Both the position numbers and the translations under genes were made by a program. From Actinopolyspora alba (GTDB lineage: Bacteria > Actinomycetota > Actinomycetes > Mycobacteriales > Pseudonocardiaceae), in contig NZ_FOMZ01000005.1 in NCBI RefSeq assembly GCF_900112765.1, positions 236,119-300,118 of the forward strand: a DNA stretch of 64,000 nucleotides, read 5' to 3'. Each line of letters starts with the position of its first letter. Within the stretch, counting starts at the first letter, position 1. The notes beneath the pieces were generated by a model that saw nothing but the letters and a program-made list of their open reading frames with translations, was not told where the DNA came from and searched no databases. Shown here one piece after another: positions 52,183-60,219 of the stretch.

Positions 52183-52419
52183 GTCCCCAACCCTAGGTAC
52201 TCAATCCCCATTCGGACTGGAATGTCCCCTCAATGTCCCCGGAATGGCTCATCTTCGGTCATTCGATGTCGTCGTTAGAACACCGCTCGCTTGATGGCAT
52301 TGAGGTATGAGAGAAACCGAGTCCCACGCGGAGCCCCGGATCCGGCTGAGGTGGAAGACATACGTGACCGGAAACACCTCCCCGATCGGGGACGACACTC
52401 CAGAAGGGGTGGTTTGATC

Positions 52420-52851
52420 ATGCTCACTCCCACAGTCACCGCCACCGGCGAGATCGGCGATTCCGGTCCCGTGGAGTTCATCCCGACGCTGCGTGAGGAC
52501 GCCGAACAACCAGCCACCACGGACCTGTCGATGCGACTGGAAATCAGCCTCGAAGACGCCACAGCCGCCCTCTGGCTCGCGCTACGCGACGGGCTCGAAC
52601 TCTCCGCACTGGACGACGAACACCTCGTCCACGAGATGGTGCTGGAAAAACTACTCGCCGAAGGCGGAAACGCCATAGCCACCGCCCGCGACGAGATGCA
52701 CCACCAGAAACCCGGCACGCACGAAGCTCGCACCACCCACGCACTGCGCACGATCACCACCCTGCTCTACGGCACCGCCAAGACGCCGAGGACGAGTGGC
52801 ACCACTCGGGGCGGAACGATTTCCACGCTCGATGTCGGACGTGAGCGCTAG
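52420..52851 (+). CDS. unknown protein divergent from XRE regulator
   Basis: A 143-residue protein with a strong ribosome binding site (AAGGGGTGG, seven bases from the ATG). The middle is predicted helical (ISLEDATAALWLALRDGLEL, EHLVHEMVLEKLLAEGG), and the C-terminus is Thr/Arg-rich. I do not recognise a family. The adjacent divergent XRE regulator likely controls it. The DUF3224 gene starts only 11 bases later. Confidence 0.68.
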   Translation: MLTPTVTATGEIGDSGPVEFIPTLREDAEQPATTDLSMRLEISLEDATAALWLALRDGLELSALDDEHLVHEMVLEKLLAEGGNAIATARDEMHHQKPGTHEARTTHALRTITTLLYGTAKTPRTSGTTRGGTISTLDVGRER

Positions 52852-52861
52852 TTTTCCCGGC

Positions 52862-53257
52862 ATGACCGAGCAACAGGTTGCCCACGAACTCGAAGCCCCT
52901 TTCGAGATCACGGATTGGAACGAGACTGTCTACGGTGAGCCGACCGAAGGCCCCAAGCTGACCCGGATCACGATCCGGAAGCGCTACCACGGCGCGATCG
53001 AAGGCTCCGGGGTAGTCGAGGTGCTCACCGCGCAAGGAGCCGCCGGTGCGGGTTACGTCGCTTCCGAGCGGGTCGAAGGCACGATCGACGGCCGCCAGGG
53101 CACCTTCGTCATTCAACACGGCGGCCTGGCCGAAGGAGCCGACCAGAACAGCTACGGCAATATCGTCCCGACTTCCGGCACCGGAGAGCTCACGAACATC
53201 TCGGGCCACGCGGAGGAGGTTCAGCGAGAGGTCCTCACCCTCGTCTACTCGCTTTAA
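52862..53257 (+). CDS. DUF3224 domain protein
   Basis: The 131-residue protein has the eight-strand barrel pattern of DUF3224 (ITIRKRYHGAIEGSGVVEVL, SERVEGTIDGRQGTFVIQHG, VPTSGTGELTNISG), related to allene oxide cyclase-like barrels. No enzyme activity is known. It sits 11 bases after the previous gene and is probably cotranscribed with it. Confidence 0.85.
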   Translation: MTEQQVAHELEAPFEITDWNETVYGEPTEGPKLTRITIRKRYHGAIEGSGVVEVLTAQGAAGAGYVASERVEGTIDGRQGTFVIQHGGLAEGADQNSYGNIVPTSGTGELTNISGHAEEVQREVLTLVYSL

Positions 53258-53544
53258 GAACTGCCACAGAGTCGCACCCGATCTCCGCCACGGCTGCCTC
53301 TGATCGCTCTCACTTCTCCTTCACCAGGGCCAGACACGGTAGTTATCGGATAGGCAACTGGTACCCAGTCAAACCTCCACCGCTTCGGTGAGGACCGCTA
53401 CCATTGTTCTTCCTCGTAACAGGTGCACCGTCGAACTCCCGACACTCGGCGTCGGGCCGTCCGCTGTCCGGCTGAGCACCTATCCCACTCGTTCGTCCGG
53501 GCGGTATCCATCCACTTCCGTTTGTCCAATAAAGAGAGCTCCCA

Positions 53545-53793
53545 ATGCTCGACGAAATACGTGCCCAACTACAGCAGATCACCGACACCGCACCCACCGA
53601 TGAACTACAGATCGTGCGAACCGAACTTGACGAGCTACGCGGGAAACTGAACCAAGTGGCCGGAACCAGCAATGACAACGACGTACAACAAGCGATACGA
53701 TTGTTCGGCGCAGCTCACGAGAAAACGGATGAAGCCACACAGACGGCGATGCGTGCCAGCGAGCACGTCCGTGAATACGCTGCCGCGCTGTAG
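53545..53793 (+). CDS. small helical protein paired with the deaminase toxin
   Basis: An 82-residue, almost fully helical protein with no signal peptide. Residues 40-82 (GTSNDNDVQQAIRLF, then EHVREYAAAL) align with residues 44-85 of the toxin encoded next (GTNNAQLSEAIELF, then TRLVDYLAGL). It is thus a short paralogue of the toxin's N-terminal domain. In type VII secretion, LXG and related toxins need small helical partners encoded just upstream. I infer a comparable helper here. AGAGAG lies nine bases before the ATG. The stop is nine bases from the toxin start. Confidence 0.8.
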   Translation: MLDEIRAQLQQITDTAPTDELQIVRTELDELRGKLNQVAGTSNDNDVQQAIRLFGAAHEKTDEATQTAMRASEHVREYAAAL

Positions 53794-53802
53794 GAGTCTG
53801 TG

Positions 53803-54639
53803 ATGTCCGAGGTAGAAGAGCTGGCCAACAGCATTACCGGCATCATCCGACGTTCCCCCACCAATCGGCTGCGTCGAATCAAAGTGTGGCTGGAGGAATA
53901 CGCCCTGCCCACGTTGAACGAGACCACCGAGGGAACCAACAACGCACAGCTGTCCGAAGCCATAGAGTTGTTCCAACACACACGTGAGTTGGTCGAAGAC
54001 GCACTCGCTCTGTGCGACAACAGCCACACACGTCTGGTCGACTACCTCGCCGGACTCGGGACGAACGATGCGTCCCCTCCTGCTCTGCCACACCCGTCGA
54101 CCTATCGACCTCCGGTCAGCGATAACCCAGCCACGGTCGATCAATGGGTCAGCCAAGCCCGCGACAAGCTACCCGAACGTCCCGCGGGCAAGGGCTCAAC
54201 CACAGGAATCGTGCGTGGATTCGCCGGATCCGGTGATGTGGAGGTAACAAGCGGTGGTTCCGGCCGCCGAGTGTGGAAGCCTGGCACCGAAAGATGGGAA
54301 CGTCAGCCCGAGAGTGAGCAGGACGAGACGCCCAAAGCCAGGCAGGAACGTCAGCTGATCGACAGAATCGACACCCTCCTCGTCACGGTTGGTCAGCGGT
54401 TCCCCATCCCACGTCCAGATCTGGCGATGCCGGAGACCTCGACCCACGTGGAAACGAAGGTGGCGATGCGGATGCGCGAGTCCGGGATCACCTATGCGGC
54501 GATCACCATCAACAACCACGTTTGTGACGGCCCACTCGGCTGCCGGACCGCTGTAGCCGTGATTCTTCCGAAAAGTTACGTGCTCGAGGTTTGGGAACCG
54601 GCGGAAACACGACCAGTACGAATCGAGGGACAGGCATGA
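53803..54639 (+). CDS. DddA-like (SCP1.201 family) deaminase toxin
   Basis: The 278-residue polymorphic toxin has an N-terminal helical domain (1-90), a Pro-rich linker (91-180) and a C-terminal deaminase domain (about 185-265). The catalytic H215-x-E217 of THVETKVA and the zinc cysteines of CDGPLGC (241, 247) are present, as is the TINNHVCDG strand. Known members convert cytosine to uracil in double-stranded DNA. There is no signal peptide and no RHS or WXG repeat. The next gene encodes an Imm1-type immunity protein overlapping the stop by four bases (ATGA). ATG 53803 follows TAGGAG by six bases. Substrate (dsDNA, ssDNA or RNA) cannot be told from sequence alone. Confidence 0.86.
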   Translation: MSEVEELANSITGIIRRSPTNRLRRIKVWLEEYALPTLNETTEGTNNAQLSEAIELFQHTRELVEDALALCDNSHTRLVDYLAGLGTNDASPPALPHPSTYRPPVSDNPATVDQWVSQARDKLPERPAGKGSTTGIVRGFAGSGDVEVTSGGSGRRVWKPGTERWERQPESEQDETPKARQERQLIDRIDTLLVTVGQRFPIPRPDLAMPETSTHVETKVAMRMRESGITYAAITINNHVCDGPLGCRTAVAVILPKSYVLEVWEPAETRPVRIEGQA

Positions 54640-55109
54640 CAACGATCGACACCACGACCGTGCTCACGATCATGTTCGACCAGTACCGCCGGTCACATCA
54701 CGCCTACACAGCTGAGGAAATCGCTACTCTTCTCGACCACGTGGTCACCGAATCCACCGAGGGAAACCGCACCACGCTGGTCACCGTGTGGGACCGACCG
54801 GCCCACTCCCATCACGACGATGGTCAACCCGAGTACCCACCCGCCTACCTCCGCGTCGCCGTCGATCCCGACACGGGTTGGGGCGCGATGACCTGGATCG
54901 ACCTCACTGCGGGCGGGGTGCTCGACACCTTCGACCCGGCCGGGCCGGACGACCGCCCCGCCCTGGTGTTCGCCGCCGACGAGCCCAGCTACCTCCCCAA
55001 CTCCGCGTCCCTTCCACTCGAACGGATACGCCGTGCCCTGTGCGAATACGCCGAGACCGGCACACGCCCCACCACCGTGCGGTGGCAGCAGGGATACCTC
55101 GTCCTCTGA
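54636..55109 (+). CDS. Imm1 family immunity protein
   Basis: The 157-residue protein has the Imm1 pattern: acidic early helix, then strands with TLVTVWDRP, PPAYLRVAVDPDTGWGAMTW and PTTVRWQQGYLVL. Imm1 proteins neutralise deaminase and nuclease toxins of the polymorphic systems by covering the active site. Its ATG lies in ATGA, which also supplies the stop of the toxin gene, so antidote and toxin are made together. This context strongly supports the pair's identity. Confidence 0.86.
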   Translation: MTTIDTTTVLTIMFDQYRRSHHAYTAEEIATLLDHVVTESTEGNRTTLVTVWDRPAHSHHDDGQPEYPPAYLRVAVDPDTGWGAMTWIDLTAGGVLDTFDPAGPDDRPALVFAADEPSYLPNSASLPLERIRRALCEYAETGTRPTTVRWQQGYLVL

Positions 55110-55302
55110 ACGTGGACTCCGCACTCGGAACACACCGGATTTCAAGTCGCGGTTCTGCTCGCCGGTACCGCATCCGAGCGCCGTCCGAAGATCGTGAGGC
55201 GACCCCGGACCCCCATGAAACGACACCAACAGCACGTCACCGACACCCTTCGCCCCACACGGCCGAACGACCACTTCTCGGAGCCCGGAGAACCGGGCAT
55301 CC

Positions 55303-55827
55303 CTACCCCGCGGAACCGTCCACTTTGCGCCCGACGAACACCACGTCCTGAACCACGCCGCCACCCAGATCGGCCACGGCGGGCAACCGACCCCACTCCT
55401 GGAAGCCGTGCGAGCGGAACAGGCGCAGACTGGCCCGGTTGCTGCCGAAGATCGTGGTGGCCAGCGTGCGCACGCCGAGCTTCGGAGCATGGGCCACGGC
55501 CTCACCCAGCAGGTAAGTTCCCTGCCCCCGACCACGGTGCTCGGGATGCAGGTACAGCGCCACGTCCGAGGTCACGTCGTATCCCGGCCGACCGTTCAGA
55601 AAGGGGTCGAAGCTCAGATAGCCGGTCACGGCACGCGGCTCGTCCGCCTCGTAGCCGACCCAGATCGGGCGAAAATCCGGCCCCGAGGACTCGAACCACC
55701 CCTCGCGGGAAGCGACGCTGACGGGTTCCAGGTCGCAGGTGCTCGCCTTCTCCAGGATCGCGGCGTTGTAGATGTCCACAATAGCGGGCAGATCCGCACG
55801 CGTGGCGAGACGATGGCGGTACCCCAA
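55303..55827 (-). CDS. GNAT acetyltransferase (phosphinothricin acetyltransferase-like)
   Basis: The 174-residue protein has the GNAT fold with YRHRLATRADLPAIVDIYNAAI at the start, the acetyl-CoA loop HRGRGQGTYLLGEAV and the NRASLRLFRSHGF block typical of the Pat/Bar group. It could acetylate phosphinothricin, an amino acid or another amine. I choose a TTG at 55827 because GAAGGGAG lies seven bases upstream; the longer frame begins with unlikely sequence. Confidence 0.85.
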   Translation of the reverse strand: MGYRHRLATRADLPAIVDIYNAAILEKASTCDLEPVSVASREGWFESSGPDFRPIWVGYEADEPRAVTGYLSFDPFLNGRPGYDVTSDVALYLHPEHRGRGQGTYLLGEAVAHAPKLGVRTLATTIFGSNRASLRLFRSHGFQEWGRLPAVADLGGGVVQDVVFVGRKVDGSAG

Positions 55828-55978
55828 GAGATCGCTCCCTTCCCGGTTCTGCTGCCCGCACCGAGGCAAACATGGTCGTTACGGCTCCGGAGAGTACGAG
55901 CGGTGCGAGTCGATATCCAGGACATCGCGGAAAGTCGACCGTACTTTTCACCGCGCGACCATTACTGCTGCTTTCCCG

Positions 55979-56779
55979 TCAGCTCGGATCTTTGTGCGCC
56001 ACGAGATGAAAGGCGCGACTGAGTTGACAGTAGGGGTCTCGTCGACTGGCTTCGAGTTCGACCGCAACCGCCTTTGCCATCTCCCGCGAGTCGTTGGGAT
56101 CCAGCTCGACTCCACTGAATTCCAACCAATCGACGAACAGCCACACCCCGTACCAGCACAGTGGTTCCAAGCTGCGGTTCCGCACGAGCTCGCTGAGCTC
56201 CTCCACTGTGTCTGCTCGGCTCCGCACTCCCAGCACGTTCGTCTCGGTCCGGTCGTCGAACGCCGCCAGGGCGTCATCCCACCGACGTTCCAACGCGGGG
56301 CGTACCGCCATAGCCCCGGCGTTGCCGGTCATGATCGAAAGCACGCCGTCGGCGGCAGTGCACCGGCACAGCTGATCGACGAGCGGCTCCGGCCGCTCCA
56401 GGTATCCGAGTACGCCGTGGCACAACACAGCGGCGAATCGTCCGCCGTTCACCGCCTCGTGCGCGCGCTCACCATCGGCCCGCACGAACGTCACCCGCCG
56501 CCGCTCCTGCTCGGTCAACCGCTCGAGTCGCTGCTCCGCCTTGTCCAACATCGCCTGCGAAGGCTCGAGCAACGTAACTTCGTAACCGGCTCGGACCAGC
56601 GGGAACGAGTGATGCCCCGCACCACCGCTGACGTCGAGAACCGTCGCCGGAGCCGGTGGTAGGTGATCCAGCAGTTGCTGATGCAGCACGTAACTACGCA
56701 CGTAGCCCTTCGCCGAGGCGAAGGCATCTTCGGCATAGTGGTCGGCCAGGTCGGTGCCTTCCCACGTGTTCCCATCCAT
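55979..56779 (-). CDS. class I SAM-dependent methyltransferase
   Basis: The 266-residue protein has the SAM-binding motif VLDVSGGAGHHS (47-58), the acidic end of strand 2 in VTLLEPSQ, FVRADGE and a CHGVLGYL block after strand 4. It resembles SmtA/CmoM-type methyltransferases. A small-molecule or tRNA substrate is possible; context gives no hint. The ATG follows a weakly matching GGGGCG. Confidence 0.87.
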   Translation of the reverse strand: MDGNTWEGTDLADHYAEDAFASAKGYVRSYVLHQQLLDHLPPAPATVLDVSGGAGHHSFPLVRAGYEVTLLEPSQAMLDKAEQRLERLTEQERRRVTFVRADGERAHEAVNGGRFAAVLCHGVLGYLERPEPLVDQLCRCTAADGVLSIMTGNAGAMAVRPALERRWDDALAAFDDRTETNVLGVRSRADTVEELSELVRNRSLEPLCWYGVWLFVDWLEFSGVELDPNDSREMAKAVAVELEASRRDPYCQLSRAFHLVAHKDPS

Positions 56780-56938
56780 CGCCCCACGGTATCCAGTTTG
56801 TAACCAGCAACTTAGCGGCTATGGCTGCGCGAATCGGGGGCCGCACGGTGCGTCGATCGAGGAGATCACACATGAGCTGGGGATTCCGAAGCGACCGCAC
56901 TTCCAGACAAACGCTGGTCCTCATGGTTGCCTGGCGTT

Positions 56939-57340
56939 GTGCGTCTTGAGCAGCTGACTCTGATCGTCGACGACTACGACGAGGCGATCCGGTTCTTCCT
57001 GGACGCACTGGAGTTCGAACTCGTCGAGGATTCGCCGTCCTTGACCAACGACGGGCGCGAGAAGCGGTGGGTCGTCGTACGACCGCCCGGCGTCGCCACG
57101 GGCCTACTGCTCGCACGAGCTGACGGTGAGCGGCAGGAGCGAGTGGTGGGCGAACAGTTCGCGGCTCGGGTCGGCCTGTTCCTGCGCGTCGACGACTTCC
57201 AGGCGTCCTACGACCGGATGCGTGCGGCGGGGGTCGAGTTCGTCACCGAGCCGCGCCGGGAACCCTACGGCGAGGTCGCGGTCTTCCTCGACGTCGCGGG
57301 CAACCGCTGGGACTTGCTTGGCCCACGACCGTCTCAGTGA
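56939..57340 (+). CDS. VOC family protein
   Basis: The 133-residue protein has RLEQLTLIVDDYDEAIRFFLDAL, RVGLFLRVDDFQASYDRMRAAG and the closing VAVFLDVAGNRWDLLG, two VOC modules. Its role is likely in small-molecule binding or isomerisation. Neither GTG 56939 nor TTG 56927 has a good ribosome binding site. The stop lies 74 bases before a bidirectional-looking hairpin. Confidence 0.83.
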   Translation: MRLEQLTLIVDDYDEAIRFFLDALEFELVEDSPSLTNDGREKRWVVVRPPGVATGLLLARADGERQERVVGEQFAARVGLFLRVDDFQASYDRMRAAGVEFVTEPRREPYGEVAVFLDVAGNRWDLLGPRPSQ

Positions 57341-57413
57341 TCACCCCCACAGCGAGGCGGAGCCGGAAGCCACCGGACCAACAACCGAGACTAGAACTGA
57401 GACTAACCACGCA

Positions 57414-57453
57414 CGAGAACGGCCCCCACCGTTTCCGGTGAGGGCCGTTCTCG
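57414..57453. terminator. 18-bp hairpin between the VOC gene and the tRNA cluster
   Basis: CGAGAACGGCCCCCACCG pairs with CGGTGAGGGCCGTTCTCG across a TTTC loop with one mismatch. It lies downstream of both the plus-strand VOC gene and the minus-strand tRNA-Phe, and can terminate both. Confidence 0.8.
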
Positions 57454-57467
57454 CTGGTCGTTCCGCG

Positions 57468-57541
57468 TGGCCAGGGGCGGGGTCGAACCGCCGACCTTCC
57501 GCTTTTCAGGCGGACGCTCGTACCAACTGAGCTACCTGGCC
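57468..57541 (-). tRNA. tRNA-Phe (GAA)
   Basis: The minus strand folds into a full cloverleaf: acceptor GGCCAGG with CCTGGCC, D arm GCTCAGTTGG, anticodon loop CTGAAAA with anticodon GAA, T arm GGTTCGACCC. It is the last of three tRNAs in the transcript and is followed by the hairpin at 57414-57453. Confidence 0.97.
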
Positions 57542-57572
57542 GTGCAACCCGGCTCATGGCCGATCGCGCTGG

Positions 57573-57646
57573 CGACCCAGACGGGACTCGAACCCGCGAC
57601 CTCCGCCGTGACAGGGCGGCGCGCTAACCAACTGCGCCACTGGGCC
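57573..57646 (-). tRNA. tRNA-Asp (GTC)
   Basis: Full cloverleaf on the minus strand: acceptor GGCCCAG with CTGGGTC, D arm GCGCAGTTGGTTAGCGC, anticodon loop CTGTCAC with GTC, T arm GGGTTCGAGTCCC. It is the middle of the cluster. Confidence 0.97.
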
Positions 57647-57677
57647 ATGTGTTGTTGTCACCGGACGAGTCCGGTGG

Positions 57678-57750
57678 TACCCCCAACGGGATTCGAACCC
57701 GCGTTACCGCCTTGAAAGGGCGGCGTCCTAGGCCTCTAGACGATGGGGGC
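57678..57750 (-). tRNA. tRNA-Glu (TTC)
   Basis: Full cloverleaf on the minus strand: acceptor GCCCCCA with TGGGGGT, D arm TCGTCTAGAGGCCTAGGA, anticodon loop CTTTCAA with TTC, T arm GGGTTCGAATCCC. It is the first tRNA of the Glu-Asp-Phe transcript. Confidence 0.97.
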
Positions 57751-58099
57751 TTGGTCGACCAGATGCCTGCTCGGCCTTGCCTCCAACCGGCTTTCCGTTG
57801 TCGGATGCCCCGTTGGGAACGATTAAAAGCTTACGTCATGCCTTCGGGGAGTTGTAAACGGGGGGTCCCCTATCGACACGAACCCTCCCCACGCGGCCGG
57901 GCGAACCCGGCCACCCACACCGACGTTACACCGCTGAGCTGCTGCTTCGACCGACGAAGTCACGACGTCCGACACGCCGGGGCCACCCCGCACCAGTGCC
58001 GAACACCCCCATCGAACCCCCGATCACCCACCCGAGGTGATTTTGTGACGCCGGTCTCAACATCGACCGGAAATCGGGCGTGCCACTCCGCGGGGAATC
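57751..58099. other. intergenic region upstream of the tRNA cluster
   Basis: No gene is supported. The tRNA promoter should lie within about 60 bases of 57751; an AT-richer segment GATTAAAAGCTTACGTCATG at 57821-57840 lies on this side. Confidence 0.35.
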
Positions 58100-58124
58100 C
58101 CGAAAGGCTCAGCGAGCCTTTCGG
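58100..58124 (-). terminator. hairpin terminator overlapping the end of the TetR-family gene
   Basis: CCGAAAGGCTC-AGC-GAGCCTTTCGG is a perfect 11-bp stem with a three-base loop that includes the stop codon of the minus-strand gene. Confidence 0.7.
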
Positions 58125-58714
58125 TTGCTCAACCACTCGGGACTGGCGACCCCCTGCAAGGTGATCCGCCAGGTCTCCTCCATCCGCACGGCAGCCCCCG
58201 GCCCCGCCCCGGAACCGAGCACCCGCGCACCGACCAGCGCGGCGTAGGCGACGCGGGCGACCGCCTCCGGATCCACTCCGGGCCGCAGCATCCCGCCCGC
58301 CGAGGCCCTGCGGAGCAGATCGAGCAGCAGGGACTCCCAGTCCGGTTCGGAATCGATGTGCTCGCCCTTGGCGATCCGGTGCCGAGCGAGCCCCGTCCCG
58401 GCGCGGAGCACGACGTCGTGCTCGAGCAGCCGCGCCGCCTCGTTGAGCATCCCCACCGCGATCGACAGCGGGTCGAGCTCGCGCCGCAGCCAGTCGCCAC
58501 GCACCCTGGGCCAGCGCCGCGCCTGCGATTCGACGAGCGCCAGGGCCAGCTCCTCCTTGGATGCGAAGTGGAAGTAGAACGCCCCCTTGGTGATTCCGCC
58601 GCGACGCAGGATCGCGCTCAACGGGGTGGCGTCATAACCCGTTCTGTCGAACTCCTCGGCTGCCGCGACCACGATCGCGTGACGAGTCAGTTGGGCACGA
58701 CGTTGCTGAGGCAT
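58109..58714 (-). CDS. TetR family regulator, ScbR-like (gamma-butyrolactone receptor group)
   Basis: The 201-residue protein begins MPQQRRAQLTRHAIVVAAAE, with the helix-turn-helix ITKGAFYFHFASKEELALAL that is typical of ScbR/ArpA-like autoregulator receptors (KGALYFHF). The ligand domain is shorter in homology. In streptomycetes these receptors respond to butyrolactone signals and control antibiotics. Here no butyrolactone synthase (AfsA) gene is nearby, so it is an orphan. ATG 58714 follows GGAG; the frame upstream to 58804 has no such site. A 17-base palindrome lies 87 bases upstream. Confidence 0.8.
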   Translation of the reverse strand: MPQQRRAQLTRHAIVVAAAEEFDRTGYDATPLSAILRRGGITKGAFYFHFASKEELALALVESQARRWPRVRGDWLRRELDPLSIAVGMLNEAARLLEHDVVLRAGTGLARHRIAKGEHIDSEPDWESLLLDLLRRASAGGMLRPGVDPEAVARVAYAALVGARVLGSGAGPGAAVRMEETWRITLQGVASPEWLSNRKAR

Positions 58715-58800
58715 GTGTACGCGGCTCCAACGGGTGCCGGCGGACGAACAGTCAGCACGCTCAGTAACAGAGCGAACAGCTGCCACCCACGAACGGATGA

Positions 58801-58817
58801 TCAACTTTGCGAGTTGA
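58801..58817. promoter_or_regulatory. 17-base palindrome upstream of the ScbR-like gene
   Basis: TCAACT-TTGCG-AGTTGA is a perfect inverted repeat with six-base arms. It is a candidate operator for the TetR-family regulator. It does not match the known ARE consensus of butyrolactone receptors. Confidence 0.5.
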
Positions 58818-59142
58818 AGTTACCGCGCGTGGGCAAATTTCATCCCATCGGCCCAACCCGCACCGAACCCGGTGGCCGGCCGAACGACAGGGGAGACCTG
58901 GTGAACACCCAAAAGAGACTCGCGGGTAGGTTTTCGGTGTGGCCGCACGGCCGCCCGCCGATGCCCCGCGAGACGCTCCACCGGGGGGTGTGCGTCTCGC
59001 GGGGTCGGGTTCACGAGAGCCGGGGCACGTTCGGCGGAATTCCGGGGAGAGAGAACGGCGTGATCTCCGCGCGCCGGAACGCACGCTCCTCACCGGAACG
59101 AGCAGCGCGTTCCGATCGTGTCCGAGTGGATCAGCGCGGTGG
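58818..59142. other. gap between TetR-like gene and small gene
   Basis: I find no supported gene in these 325 bases. GAGACG(C/T) phrases around 58970-59000 form a weak hairpin (GCGAGACGC with GCGTCTCGC). Confidence 0.3.
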
Positions 59143-59382
59143 TCAGTCCTCCCGCGTGGATTCCTCGTTGTCGTCGGTGAGTCCGAGCATCGCCAGCAGC
59201 ATCCGGCAGTCCTCACGATCCCGCGCGCCACGTGCGACCGCGAGACGCGCCCGGTGCAGCTGCTCGGGAGAGAGCCTGCCGGAGTCGCCGTCGCGCTGCG
59301 CCGGAACCGCGGCGGCCGCGGACCTGGGGGAAGCTCTGTCCTGCAACGCCAGGAACTTGCGTACGTCGAGTGACCCGTCCAT
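59143..59382 (-). CDS. small hypothetical protein
   Basis: A 79-residue hydrophilic protein beginning MDGSLDVRKFLALQDRASPR, with a helical second half (LSPEQLHRARLAVARGARDR). GAGGGG lies directly before the ATG. No motif is recognised. It diverges from the copper-chaperone-like gene with 273 bases between. Confidence 0.6.
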   Translation of the reverse strand: MDGSLDVRKFLALQDRASPRSAAAAVPAQRDGDSGRLSPEQLHRARLAVARGARDREDCRMLLAMLGLTDDNEESTRED

Positions 59383-59596
59383 AACCCCTCCCCGACTAGG
59401 GTGTCGCCGCAGGTTATCCACCCATCGGCTTCAAACATAGCCCCCTGCGGAGTGATTCGCGAACACGAAGAGTGTTTGCTATACAACCGAGGGAAAACAC
59501 ATCCGACACAACTCCGGACACACCCGCCGGATTCCCGATCGCGGACAGCGGCAACCCGAAATCGGGCAACAGTGACCCGGCTCATCCCCGAGCACT

Positions 59597-59611
59597 TACC
59601 CCCCTGGGGTA
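59597..59611. promoter_or_regulatory. CsoR-type operator candidate ahead of the HMA protein gene
   Basis: TACCCCCCTGGGGTA is a near-perfect palindrome of the TACCC-N-GGGTA form bound by CsoR copper repressors. It ends 44 bases upstream of the HMA gene start. Confidence 0.6.
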
Positions 59612-59655
59612 TTTTCGGGGTCGAGGACAACGACACTCGCCACGAAGGAGCCGCG

Positions 59656-59874
59656 ATGTCCACGCAAACCTTCAAGGTCGCCGGAATGACCTGCCAGCAC
59701 TGCGTCGCCTCGGTTCAGGAGGAGCTGGGGGAGCTGCCCGAGGTGACGAACGTCGAGGTATCCCTGGACAGCGGGGACGTGACCGTCACCTCGGAGAACG
59801 GGATCAGCAAGGAAGCCGCCGACGCCGCCGTGCAGGAGGCAGGCTACACCGTGGCCGAGTGGTCCCGGACCTAA
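59656..59874 (+). CDS. heavy-metal-associated (HMA) domain protein, CopZ-like
   Basis: The 72-residue protein is one HMA domain: AGMTCQHC metal-binding loop at 9-16, then VASVQEELGELPEVTNVEV and VTVTSENG. It binds Cu(I) or another soft metal and would hand it to a P-type ATPase. None is encoded in the window. AAGGAG stands six bases before the ATG, and the CsoR-like palindrome upstream suggests copper control. Confidence 0.92.
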   Translation: MSTQTFKVAGMTCQHCVASVQEELGELPEVTNVEVSLDSGDVTVTSENGISKEAADAAVQEAGYTVAEWSRT

Positions 59875-60219
59875 CGGACAAAAACGAAAAATCCTCGCGA
59901 CACTCCCCAACGGGCACCTCGGCGTGCCACAATCGAATCGCTGACACACCCCCGGTCAGCAGCTGTGGAGATCGGCATTGCGTTGGCCCCCGCGCTCTTC
60001 CCCCGACGCGGGGGCCGACTCTTGGAATCCCTCCCCCGGAGTCCGTCGCGGTGTTCGTTCGGCCCGCCGAGAACCGGCCCCGCGAAGGGAAACCGCCGAG
60101 GCGCCACGAACTCTCCACCAGCCGTGCGACGGGGCCCGTCGCTCCCCGACCGGCTCCGGCACGCCGTGATCGCCCCCACATCCACCGCCACGGCGGCATG
60201 GAACCGTTATCGTGTCCGG
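59875..60219. other. gap upstream of the ribbon-helix-helix gene
   Basis: No coding frame is supported. A TATCGT at 60208-60213 sits seven bases before the GTG of the next gene, like a -10 box for a leaderless mRNA. Confidence 0.4.

Noticed and set aside
56754-56957. Short frame with a helix-turn-helix-like phrase (GASIEEITHELGIP)
   Set aside because: It is only about 67 codons, lacks a start signal and has no conserved partner; the similarity is too short to call a resolvase remnant.
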